A stretch of DNA of 64,000 nt from Pseudocoprococcus catus (lineage in GTDB: Bacteria > Bacillota > Clostridia > Lachnospirales > Lachnospiraceae): contig NZ_JAAXCM010000047.1 in the NCBI RefSeq assembly GCF_019734885.1, positions 55,889-119,888 on the forward strand, written 5' to 3'. This document shows positions 56,983-64,000 of the stretch, in pieces. Below the pieces are notes generated by a model. That model searched no databases. It was not told the origin of the DNA and saw nothing but the letters and a program-made list of their open reading frames with translations. The first letter of the stretch is position 1. Each line of letters opens with the position of its first letter. A program made the translations under genes and the position numbers.

Positions 56983-57552
56983 TTATTCTGGTACATACAA
57001 ATAGCAACCTTTCACATGGTCATTTACAATTCCGATTGCCTGCATATACGCATATATAATCGTGCTGCCTACAAACTTAAAGCCTCGTTTTTTTAAGTCT
57101 TTACTGATTCTATCTGAAAGTGGCGTTGTTGCAGGAATGTCCGCTTCCGATTTGAAATGATTATGAATCGGTCTATTCTTAACATAAGACCAAATAAACT
57201 TATCAAAACTTCCGTATTCTTCTTGGATTTTGATAAATTGCTGTGCGTTTGTGATTGTCGACTTAATTTTTAATCTATTGCGAACAATATTGGGATTTTG
57301 CATTAACTCATCAATTTTAGTTTCGTCATAGAGAGCAATTTTTTGATAATCAAACTCGTTGAAGGCTTCCTTAAATGCAGCTCTTTTATTTAATATCGTC
57401 AGCCATGATAATCCGGCTTGCATACCTTCAAGAACCAACATTTCAAATAGTTTTCTATCATCATGAACGGGCTTTCCCCATTCCTCATCATGGTATTCTT
57501 TATAGAGTTCTGTGGTTGCCCACGAACATCTTTCTCTATCGTCTTTCTTCAT
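56983..57552 (-). CDS. tag: DNA-3-methyladenine glycosylase I
   Basis: A 189-residue base-excision enzyme that removes 3-methyladenine. It starts CSWATTELYKEYHDEEWGKPV and has FEMLVLEGMQAGLSW, the catalytic Glu in EGMQAGLSW, and KRGFKFVGSTIIYAYMQA. The zinc-snap residues Cys9 near the start and the C-terminal His/Cys (DHVKGCYL) are present. The ATG follows GGAGG; the upstream extension is unsupported. Confidence 0.92.
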   Translation of the reverse strand: MKKDDRERCSWATTELYKEYHDEEWGKPVHDDRKLFEMLVLEGMQAGLSWLTILNKRAAFKEAFNEFDYQKIALYDETKIDELMQNPNIVRNRLKIKSTITNAQQFIKIQEEYGSFDKFIWSYVKNRPIHNHFKSEADIPATTPLSDRISKDLKKRGFKFVGSTIIYAYMQAIGIVNDHVKGCYLYVPE

Positions 57553-57591
57553 GGTATCCTCCGTTTTGTAAAATTTGTTTTTGTCGCCCAC

Positions 57592-58392
57592 TTATTTTCT
57601 CCCCCGCTGCGGCTTTGGATTTTTCAGCAAGTCCGACTTTTGTGCAATTCTTTTTAGCCACTTTCTTTCTTCCTCTGACAGCTTCCCATAGTTCAGCTTG
57701 AGCCGCTTACAGATAAATGCCATAGCCGCCTGCTCCGGGTCGCTGTCCTCTCTGGTGGTTTCCTCTGCGGTCTGCAAGAAATCTTCCAGTGGGTTGTCCT
57801 CTGAGACACTGAAAAAATCGTCCTTATGGGCTTCCCGCAGGTCGAGGGCTATCTTGTTTATGTCCTGCTGTATCACATAGCGGCAAAAGCTGTCATCGTC
57901 AATATGGGCGGCGATAAGCTGCCTTAACTGCGGGTCAGTCAAGCCGGGATTGTGTTGTTTCATAATCGTTGCACTCACGGCGTCCACAATGGCGTTTGCA
58001 CTCTGTACCTGTTTTCCCGCCACGCCGTTCACATAGATTTCAAGGTCGGCCATGAGCCGGGGAAAATCCGGGTGGGTCGCCAGTTCACACAAAAGGGAAT
58101 TGTCCACCAGCCCGCTTTTCAATAGTTCAATCATATCATCACTCAAATGCAGGTCTGCAAGATCGGCGTTTGGGTGATTTCTTGTTTGAGAACGGCCCAG
58201 CAGATAATCAACAGTCACTTCATAGAACTTTGCCAGTTCAATAAGGGCATAGTGGCTGATGTCCTTGAAGTTGTCCCCCTCATAACTGCCTAAAGCGGAC
58301 TTGGAGAGATGGGTTTTCTCCGCAAGCTGTTCCAGCGTCAGTCCGCGCTCCACACGCAGGTCTTTCAATCGTTCTTGTATGGATAGTTCCAT
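57592..58392 (-). CDS. XRE-family regulator of the mobile element
   Basis: A 266-residue protein with an N-terminal helix-turn-helix (LRVERGLTLEQLAEKTHLSKS, about 13-33) and a DYLLGRS linker, then a long helical region of unknown fold. It is upstream of tag by 40 bases on the same strand. It probably controls transfer or excision genes of the element, whose promoters lie in the palindrome-rich gap at 58940-59313. Confidence 0.82.
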   Translation of the reverse strand: MELSIQERLKDLRVERGLTLEQLAEKTHLSKSALGSYEGDNFKDISHYALIELAKFYEVTVDYLLGRSQTRNHPNADLADLHLSDDMIELLKSGLVDNSLLCELATHPDFPRLMADLEIYVNGVAGKQVQSANAIVDAVSATIMKQHNPGLTDPQLRQLIAAHIDDDSFCRYVIQQDINKIALDLREAHKDDFFSVSEDNPLEDFLQTAEETTREDSDPEQAAMAFICKRLKLNYGKLSEEERKWLKRIAQKSDLLKNPKPQRGRK

Positions 58393-58426
58393 GCTCCCCC
58401 TCCCTGTCTGCCCGATAAATGGGAAG

Positions 58427-58939
58427 TTACAGTTCCGTATTCAGTATGGAATACATTTTCATATCAATAACTTTTCCATTTTTTACAGCATTGTTTCTCA
58501 ATGTCCCTTCGTATTGAAAACCTGCTTTTTCAAGCGCCCTACACGATGCTATGTTGTAAGCAAAAGGTTCTGCATAGATGCGAATAATATCACTCTTTTG
58601 AAAAACATGTTGGCAAATTTGTTTTATGGCTTCGGTCATAATTCCTTTGCCCCAGTATTCTTCTGCAATATAATATCCTAACTCGGCAGTTTGTCTATGT
58701 ATATTTTCCTGACGATAAACGCCAATACTGCCGATTGCTTTTTCATCTACCGTAATAGCAAAAGCAAAGGTGTCATTTTCATCAGCAGAAAGCATAGCAG
58801 AAATAAAATTTATTCCATCTTGTACTGTATAAGGATATGGTATGCCATCTCGAAGATTGTCTTGAACTTTTTTATTGGATATAGCCACGGTCAAATCTTC
58901 CGCATCTGACAATAACCATTTTCTTATTTTACAAATCAT
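58427..58939 (-). CDS. GNAT-family N-acetyltransferase (RimJ/RimL-like)
   Basis: A 170-residue acetyltransferase. The acetyl-CoA motif is YYIAEEYWGKGIMTEAI, followed by YAEPFAYNIASCRALEKAGF, the classic RimJ/RimL pattern. The substrate is unknown: protein N-termini, spermidine and antibiotics are all possible in this branch. GGAGG precedes the ATG. First gene of the minus-strand cargo group. Confidence 0.85.
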   Translation of the reverse strand: MICKIRKWLLSDAEDLTVAISNKKVQDNLRDGIPYPYTVQDGINFISAMLSADENDTFAFAITVDEKAIGSIGVYRQENIHRQTAELGYYIAEEYWGKGIMTEAIKQICQHVFQKSDIIRIYAEPFAYNIASCRALEKAGFQYEGTLRNNAVKNGKVIDMKMYSILNTEL

Positions 58940-59313
58940 ATTTTCCTCCGCAACTTCCGATTTGTCTCTTCGTACTTATCATTTTACCACAATTCCAAGA
59001 GCGTGGAAATAGCCTGTTTTTTAAGCCGATTTCCTACCTTTCGGATATACGGGACGGACGGTCATTTAGGTGTAGACTTATGGTAGTTCATCGATGGACA
59101 GCACCTTGAAAACAGAATGACCGTCCGAAAAAGGATGCCCCGGCTGGGGAAGCACCGCAAGGAGCCGACTTCTGGACACTTTGTCCAGAGGTCACTTTGG
59201 GACAAGTTGTCCCGAAGTTATGGGGAGCGTGCCAACGCCGGAACATGCCGCAGGAATGGGGCAGGAAAACTTTTCGGGGGGAACGGCAACGGAAAGCAAA
59301 ATGGAGGGAACGC
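58940..59313. promoter_or_regulatory. divergent control region with three palindromes
   Basis: Separates the minus-strand cargo from the plus-strand mobilization genes. It contains an 11-bp inverted repeat GGACGGTCATT/AATGACCGTCC (59056-59126), TGGACA-ctt-TGTCCA (59173-59187) and GGGACAA-g-TTGTCCC (59199-59213). The last is followed by CGAAGTTATGG, similar to TGTCCCGAAGTTGTGG at 54935-54950. Sites for the element's regulator or oriT are plausible. Confidence 0.55.
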
Positions 59314-59727
59314 ATGAGAGATAACCCCTATAAAGACTTGCCGCCGCTGGAACGCAGGCCGGACGGTTCCCTTTACCGCATGACACCGGCGCAGAGAAAA
59401 CAGGCGGCCAGCCTGATACGCCGGGAGTGTTGTTGCTGTGAGGACGGCAACTGCATTGTCCTTGATGATGGGGACACCTGCACCTGCCCGCAGACGATTT
59501 CTTTCTCGGTCTGCTGTAAGTGGTTCCGCTGGGCGGTCTTGCCGCTGGACGGGACGCTGGAAGCGGAAATTTTCCGGGATAAGGACTTGAAACGCTGTGC
59601 GGTCTGCGGCGGCGTGTTCGTCCCTAAATCCAACCGGGCAAAATACTGCCCCGGCTGTGCCGCCAGAGTTCACAGGCGGCAGAAAACAGAAAGTGAACGG
59701 AAAAGGAGGTCTGCTGTGGACAGTTAG
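59314..59727 (+). CDS. Cys-rich VLP-domain protein
   Basis: A 137-residue cysteine-rich protein common in Firmicutes mobilizable elements. Signature parts are IRRECCCCEDGNCIVLDDG, CPQTISFSVCCKWFRWAVLP and CAVCGGVFVPKSNRAKYCPGC cut into two CxxC pairs typical of a zinc ribbon. It probably binds zinc and DNA; function is unknown. The ATG has GGAGGG 5 bases upstream; the open frame continues upstream without support. Confidence 0.85.
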   Translation: MRDNPYKDLPPLERRPDGSLYRMTPAQRKQAASLIRRECCCCEDGNCIVLDDGDTCTCPQTISFSVCCKWFRWAVLPLDGTLEAEIFRDKDLKRCAVCGGVFVPKSNRAKYCPGCAARVHRRQKTESERKRRSAVDS

Positions 59728-59838
59728 GAGCGAAAAAAGCCTTGATTTATCAGGCTTTGCAAGCCCCAAACCGGGGCTGGTGGTATAAAGTATCGCCCGC
59801 CCCGGAAAACGGGCTTCTAACCGTCCACAAAACGAACT

Positions 59839-60234
59839 ATGACAAATACCATCTATATCCATCAGCCGGAAAAGGCGTTCAGCTTCACCCGGCTCCCGAA
59901 TTTCCTCTTTGAAGCCCCTACATTCAAGCCTCTGTCCAACGAGGCAAAGGTTCTGTATGCCTTTATCCTGCGCCGGACAGAGTTATCCCGCAAGAATGGG
60001 TGGGCAGATGACTGCGGACGGATTTTCCTGTATTACCCTATCTGTGAAGTGGTCACACTGCTCCATTGTGGGCGGCAGAAAGCGGTGAATACCCTGCGGG
60101 AACTGCAATACGCCGGACTGGTGGAGATCCAGAAGCAGGGCTGTGGAAAACCCAACCGCATTTTCCCAAAATCCTATGAAGCGGTTCCAAACACCGACTT
60201 TAAGAAATCCCGTTCTGGTACGCCGGAGGACTGA
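59839..60234 (+). CDS. RepA_N-type replication initiator, probably truncated
   Basis: A 131-residue protein matching the N-terminal DNA-binding domain of RepA_N initiators (FTRLPNFLFEAPTFKPLSNEAKVLYAF, in part; then GRQKAVNTLRELQYAGLVE). Full-length members are about twice as long. After the stop another frame continues with family-like linker (TENRTLEVRKSI, 60230-60314), suggesting a frameshift near 60230. The ribosome site is weak. Confidence 0.75.
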   Translation: MTNTIYIHQPEKAFSFTRLPNFLFEAPTFKPLSNEAKVLYAFILRRTELSRKNGWADDCGRIFLYYPICEVVTLLHCGRQKAVNTLRELQYAGLVEIQKQGCGKPNRIFPKSYEAVPNTDFKKSRSGTPED

Positions 60235-60417
60235 AAACCGTACCCTTGAAGTACGGAAATCAATCTTGAGAAGTACGAAAACCGGACGGTATATAGAAAT
60301 ACAAAGATTAAAATGATTGATTTATATCCATTCCATTCCTATCGTATCAGAGATAATTCCGGCGGGATTTTCCCTGTGGAAAACCCCGGATAGGAAAGGA
60401 ATGGGGAAAGGAGCAGA

Positions 60418-61362
60418 ATGGCACAACACGCAATTTTACGGTTTGAGAAGCACAAGGGTAATCCGGCAAGGCCGCTGGAAGCCCATCACGAACGGCAGAA
60501 AGAACAATACGCCAGCAACCCCGACATTGACACCAGCCGTAGTAAATATAACTTCCATATCGTCAAGCCGGAGGGACGCTATTACCACTTCATTCAGAGC
60601 CGGATTGAGCAGGCCGGGTGCCGAACCCGCAAGGACAGCACCCGGTTTGTCGATACGCTGATAACCGCCAGTCCGGAGTTTTTCAAGGGGAAATCCCCAA
60701 AGGAGATACAGGCGTTCTTCCAAAGGGCGGCGGCGTTCCTCATTGGCCGTGTAGGACGGGAAAATATCGTGTCGGCGGTGGTACACATGGACGAGAAAAC
60801 GCCCCACCTGCATTTGACCTTTGTTCCGCTGACAAAGGACAACCGCCTGTGTGCAAAGGAGATTATCGGCAACCGGGCAAACCTGACGAAGTGGCAGGAC
60901 GATTTTCACGCCTATATGGTGGAGAAATATCCTGACTTGGAGCGTGGGGAGAGCGCCAGCAGGACAGGCCGGAAGCATATCCCCACCCGGCTTTTCAAAC
61001 AGGCGGTTTCCCTCTCCCGGCAGGCAAGAGCCATTGAAGCCACACTGGACGGCATTAACCCGCTGAACGCCGGAAAGAAAAAAGAGGAAGCCCTCTCCAT
61101 GCTGAAAAAGTGGTTCCCGCAGATGGAGAATTTCTCCGGGCAGTTGAAAAAGTACAAGGTCACAATCAATGACCTGCTGGCGGAGAATGAGAAGTTGGAA
61201 GCAAGGGCAAAGGCCAGCGAAAAAGGAAAGATGAAAGATACGATGGAACGGGCAAAGCTGAAAAGCGAACTGGACAATTTACAGCGGCTGGTTGACCGTA
61301 TCCCGCCGGATATACTGGCGGAACTGAAACGTCAGCAGCGGCACACGGTAAAGGAAAGGTGA
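60418..61362 (+). CDS. MobV-family relaxase (Pre/Mob)
   Basis: A 314-residue relaxase that would nick oriT and start transfer. It shows motif I AILRFEKHKGN, motif III HMDEKTPHLHLTFVP with the metal-binding His cluster, and NRANLTKWQDDF. The C-terminal third (from about 235) is a charged coiled coil. It is shorter than plasmid Mob proteins. GGAAAGGAGC precedes the ATG. Confidence 0.88.
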   Translation: MAQHAILRFEKHKGNPARPLEAHHERQKEQYASNPDIDTSRSKYNFHIVKPEGRYYHFIQSRIEQAGCRTRKDSTRFVDTLITASPEFFKGKSPKEIQAFFQRAAAFLIGRVGRENIVSAVVHMDEKTPHLHLTFVPLTKDNRLCAKEIIGNRANLTKWQDDFHAYMVEKYPDLERGESASRTGRKHIPTRLFKQAVSLSRQARAIEATLDGINPLNAGKKKEEALSMLKKWFPQMENFSGQLKKYKVTINDLLAENEKLEARAKASEKGKMKDTMERAKLKSELDNLQRLVDRIPPDILAELKRQQRHTVKER

Positions 61363-61434
61363 TAGATATAAGCAGAAATTTTCGCCGCCTTTGTGCGGCA
61401 TTGTACCTTGAAAACTGAATATGGAGGACACTGG

Positions 61435-61629
61435 ATGGCAAAAAGTGAAAGCGATATTTTTACACCCCGAACAGGGCAGGTTATACAAGCAGAGAACGGC
61501 ACGCAGTATTTTGTATGTGGGAACAACCGTATAAAAATCTCCGAACACTTCGCCGCAGGCGGGAAGCCCCTCGGTGATCTGATTGTAGATGTGGTGCGGC
61601 ATACCGCAGAAAAAGCCGCTTCAACCTGA
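61435..61629 (+). CDS. TnpW-like small transposon protein
   Basis: A 64-residue protein with GGAGGA ahead of its ATG. The stretch TQYFVCGNNRIKISEHFAAGGKPLGDLI resembles TnpW of Tn4451-type elements in pattern (shown here in parts: TQYFVCGNNRIKISEHF). It lies between the relaxase and the recombinase, where tnpW-type genes are usually found. Function unknown. The leader ACCTTGAAAACTGAAT recurs near 59103-59117. Confidence 0.65.
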   Translation: MAKSESDIFTPRTGQVIQAENGTQYFVCGNNRIKISEHFAAGGKPLGDLIVDVVRHTAEKAAST

Positions 61630-61728
61630 TAGCCCATCATTGATAACACGCCCACGCTTATGATATAATTGCCATAGAGCAAAAGTATTGTAAGCGTGGG
61701 TTGTTTCTTTAGAAGGAGGATTTTTACG

Positions 61729-63351
61729 GTGAAACAACCTTACAATACTACGATTTACAACACGGCGCTTTATATGAGATTGAGCCGGGACGATGAACTG
61801 CAAGGAGAAAGCGGGAGTATTCAGACACAACGCATGATGCTCCGGCAATATGCCGCCGAGCATGGCCTGAATGTCATAGATGAATATATCGACGATGGAT
61901 GGTCTGGAACGAACTTTGACAGGCCGGATTTTCAGAGAATGATTGATGACATTGAGGACGGGAAAATCAACTGCGTTGTTACGAAGGATTTATCCCGCTT
62001 AGGCAGAAACTACATTCTGACCGGCCAGTACACGGAAATCTACTTTCCCAGCAAAGGCGTCCGCTATATCGCTGTCAATGACAATGTGGACACCATCAAC
62101 GGAGAGAATGAGCTTGCCCCATTCCTCAACATTCTGAATGAAATGCACGCCCGCCAGACCAGCAAAAAGGTAAAGGCGGCCATGCGGACACGGTTCGCAA
62201 ATGGCGCACACTATGGAGCCTATGCTCCGCTTGGCTATGTCAAAGACCCAGATAAGAAAGGCCATCTTCTGATTGACCCGGAAACAAGGTGGATTATCGA
62301 AAAGATTTTTGACCTTGCCGTTCATGGCCGGGGAGCCGCCAGCATTACACGGATTTTGGTCGAAGAAAAAGTACCTACTCCCGGCTGGCTGAATTTCCAG
62401 AGATACGGCACTTTCGCAAATATCTATGCCGGAGCGCCGGAGGAAAAAGCCTATGCGTGGACGATAGCGCAGGTAAAAAGTATTCTGAAAGAGGAAACCT
62501 ATATCGGACACAGCGTCCACAATAAGCAGACCAACATTTCATTCAAAAACAAGAAGAAAGTACGCAAGCCAAAAGAGGAATGGTATCGTGTGGAGAACAC
62601 CCACGAAGCGATTATTTCCGAAGATGTGTTCCGTCAAGTACAGGAGCAGATTTGCAACAGGCGCAGACGGCAGAAGAATGGCACAACGCAGATATTTTCC
62701 GGGCTGGTAAAATGTGCGGACTGCGGCTGGTCGCTGGCCTATGGTATGAACAGCCAGAACAAAAATCCCTATGCCCATTATCATTGTAGCAAGTATGGAC
62801 AGGGCACACGCCAATGCTCCATGCACTATATCCGCTATGATGTGCTTTACGCCTATGTCCTCTCCCGTCTGCAATACTGGTCTGTGCTGGCACAGCAGGA
62901 TGGGGACAAACTTCTGAAACGGCTACTTAACGCCAGCGACAAGGAACGCAATACTGCAAGGAAGCGGCAGACAGCCGAACTGAAAAAGGCGGAAAAGCGC
63001 AAAGCAGAAGTAGACACCCTGTTTGCAAAAATGTATGAGGACTGGTCTGCCGGACGCATTACAGAATACAATTTCAATATGCTGTCCGAAAAGTATCAGG
63101 GCGAACAGCGAGAATTGGACGCAAAAATTGAACGGCTTCACGAAGCGATGGAGGCCGCCGCCCAGACAGCGGTTGACGCTGAAAAGTGGATAGGTCTGAT
63201 GAAACAGTATGTCAATCCCACAGAATTGACGGCTGAACTTCTGAATACGCTGATTGAAAAAATCCTTGTCCATGAAGCGGTCAAAAGTGAGGACGGAAGC
63301 CGGGAACAGGAAGTGGAAATCTTCTACCGCTTTATCGGCAAAATCGAATGA
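61729..63351 (+). CDS. large serine recombinase (element integrase)
   Basis: A 540-residue serine recombinase. The catalytic Ser lies in LYMRLSRDDE near the N-terminus; SIQTQRMML, DDGWSGTNFDRPDFQRM and KDLSRLGRN complete the resolvase domain. A recombinase domain and zinc ribbon (CADCGWSLAYGM, then C-x-H-C) follow, then a coiled coil. The start is GTG with GAAGGAGGA 8 bases before it. It ends 35 bases from the right junction and should catalyse integration and excision. Confidence 0.93.
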   Translation: MKQPYNTTIYNTALYMRLSRDDELQGESGSIQTQRMMLRQYAAEHGLNVIDEYIDDGWSGTNFDRPDFQRMIDDIEDGKINCVVTKDLSRLGRNYILTGQYTEIYFPSKGVRYIAVNDNVDTINGENELAPFLNILNEMHARQTSKKVKAAMRTRFANGAHYGAYAPLGYVKDPDKKGHLLIDPETRWIIEKIFDLAVHGRGAASITRILVEEKVPTPGWLNFQRYGTFANIYAGAPEEKAYAWTIAQVKSILKEETYIGHSVHNKQTNISFKNKKKVRKPKEEWYRVENTHEAIISEDVFRQVQEQICNRRRRQKNGTTQIFSGLVKCADCGWSLAYGMNSQNKNPYAHYHCSKYGQGTRQCSMHYIRYDVLYAYVLSRLQYWSVLAQQDGDKLLKRLLNASDKERNTARKRQTAELKKAEKRKAEVDTLFAKMYEDWSAGRITEYNFNMLSEKYQGEQRELDAKIERLHEAMEAAAQTAVDAEKWIGLMKQYVNPTELTAELLNTLIEKILVHEAVKSEDGSREQEVEIFYRFIGKIE

Positions 63352-63386
63352 CACATCTTGAGATACCCAACAATATCTTTAACTAA

Positions 63387-63393
63387 GGGAAAC
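63387..63393 (+). other. right attachment core of the integrative element
   Basis: Second copy of GGGAAAC. Continuing from here in frame gives ACG GGA AGC AAT ATG CCA GAT, which completes the interrupted XRE gene. Confidence 0.75.
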
Positions 63394-63880
63394 GGGAAGC
63401 AATATGCCAGATATCAGTATTCTTGTAGATATTGCAGATTACTATGACATCAGTATTCCTGAGATTATCAATGGAGAAAGGAAAAGCGAGATTATGAATG
63501 AAGAAGAAAGAAAAATTGCTAAGACAATGTCAGATTATGCAACAACAGAGAAAGAAAAGATTTTCAAGGAAATGAAAATTCAAAGCATCATGGGCGTTTG
63601 TGCATTAGTTCTGTACTGGATTTTGCATGAAACAGATGCGTATATTTATAGTGATGCGTTAGAAAAACTTACTGGGTACTGCGAGACTTTGGTATCTGTG
63701 TCAGTCATCATGATGGCAGCATATACGACCGGGTCTTTGAGTAAGCTGCGCAGCAGGAGCTGGAAGTTTTTTATGATTGAAAATCTTCCGAAGCCAGTTC
63801 GCCTGATTGTAATTGCAGTTGTTGCTTTTTGTGGAGCGGCTATGATTAAGCTGGCACTAGTACATTTTTTCGGATTATAA
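63394..63880 (+). pseudogene. XRE-type membrane regulator, 3' part (interrupted)
   Basis: The C-terminal piece of the gene begun at 54428. It starts GSNMPDISILVDIADYYD, the usual sequence after an XRE helix-turn-helix, then ISIPEIINGERKSEIMNEEE. Three hydrophobic segments follow (MGVCALVLYWIL, SVSVIMMAAYTTG, LIVIAVVAFCGAAMIKLAL), so the intact protein is a membrane-anchored HTH regulator. The internal ATG at 63404 has no good ribosome site. Confidence 0.88.
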
Positions 63881-63928
63881 ATTATATTGTGAATATCAAA
63901 GATAGTCGCCTGACTTGCAGACTGAAGT

Positions 63929-64000
63929 GAACCCCTTTTGTTAGACAAAAATGTAAGTCTAATGAAAGGGGTTATTTCTATGTCTGGAAGAAAAATGTAT
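63929..64000 (+). mobile_element. start of an IS3-type element (cut by window edge)
   Basis: TGAACCCCTTTTGTTAGAC begins an inverted structure (AACCCCTTT...GTTAGAC with GTCTAA...AAAGGGGTT, 63930-63974). An ATG at 63980 after GAAAGGGG opens a frame MSGRKMY that runs off the window, resembling the start of IS3-family OrfA proteins. Too little is visible to be sure. Confidence 0.45.

Larger units (their letters stand above)
54547..63393 (+). mobile_element. 8.85-kb integrative mobilizable element
   Basis: It carries a large serine recombinase at its right end, a MobV relaxase, TnpW-like and RepA_N genes, and cargo of resistance-type and repair genes on the minus strand. It lacks conjugation genes, so it would need a helper. 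Exact ends come from the split target gene. Its GC content is visibly higher than the restriction island and differs between the cargo and backbone. Confidence 0.88.

Overview
The window looks like chromosome of a low-to-mid GC Gram-positive anaerobe of the Clostridia, most likely Lachnospiraceae. This rests on strong AGGAGG ribosome sites, frequent TTG/GTG starts, sigma-A promoters of the TTGAAT/TTGACA-N17-TATAAT type, a fructose PTS, an atpBEFHAGDC operon and a selD-yedF-DUF3343 selenium cluster. The family assignment is an inference from gene content; no rRNA or tRNA gene is present to settle it.

Bases 1-42.9 kb read as core chromosome. First comes an NMT1/SsuA-type ABC transporter (5' end cut off), then a LarA-like racemase with phosphoglucose isomerase. 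Next is a sugar-phosphate block: LacI regulator, a divergent NagB, NagA, class II aldolase, a TSUP exporter, then fruK-fruA-ptsH-ptsI and a DeoR regulator. An orphan second NMT1 binding protein and L-lactate dehydrogenase follow. On the minus strand lies a TPP-riboswitch-controlled thiamin-precursor salvage operon (tenA, thiZ, thiX, an M20 amidohydrolase, thiY), with a divergent LysR gene. Then come the ATP synthase operon, moaC plus a MOSC protein, two CobW-type GTPases (one with a long His/Asp repeat), the selenium genes and rpsL-rpsG-fusA-tuf.

Bases 42.9-64 kb are accessory. An AT-rich GATC-type restriction-modification island (vsr, two Sau3AI-like endonucleases, a C5 methyltransferase, a DUF262 protein and a Dam-like methyltransferase) is bracketed by a second copy of the tuf 3' end and its terminator region. 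It is followed by a tnpV-like remnant and an IS21-family element. An 8.85-kb integrative mobilizable element then splits an XRE-type membrane regulator gene; joining the two halves at a shared 7-bp core restores the reading frame. This element carries an ANT(6)-type aminoglycoside nucleotidyltransferase, a P-loop kinase, tag, an HTH regulator, a GNAT acetyltransferase, a Cys-rich VLP protein, a RepA_N fragment, a MobV relaxase, a TnpW-like protein and a large serine recombinase. The window ends at the start of what looks like an IS3-type element.

The most interesting unexplained signal is a pair of ~190-200-nt multi-stem elements (9082-9270 and 24343-24542). Each lies about 30 nt upstream of a start codon (fba and tenA), in the sense orientation, with a conserved core and compensatory changes in several stems. 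The tenA copy lies downstream of a TPP riboswitch and its terminator. Also notable are a GATC-centred palindrome at the predicted start site of the C5 methyltransferase gene, 135-bp structured repeats around a gene in the mobile element, and an HPr with Arg in place of the regulatory Ser46.
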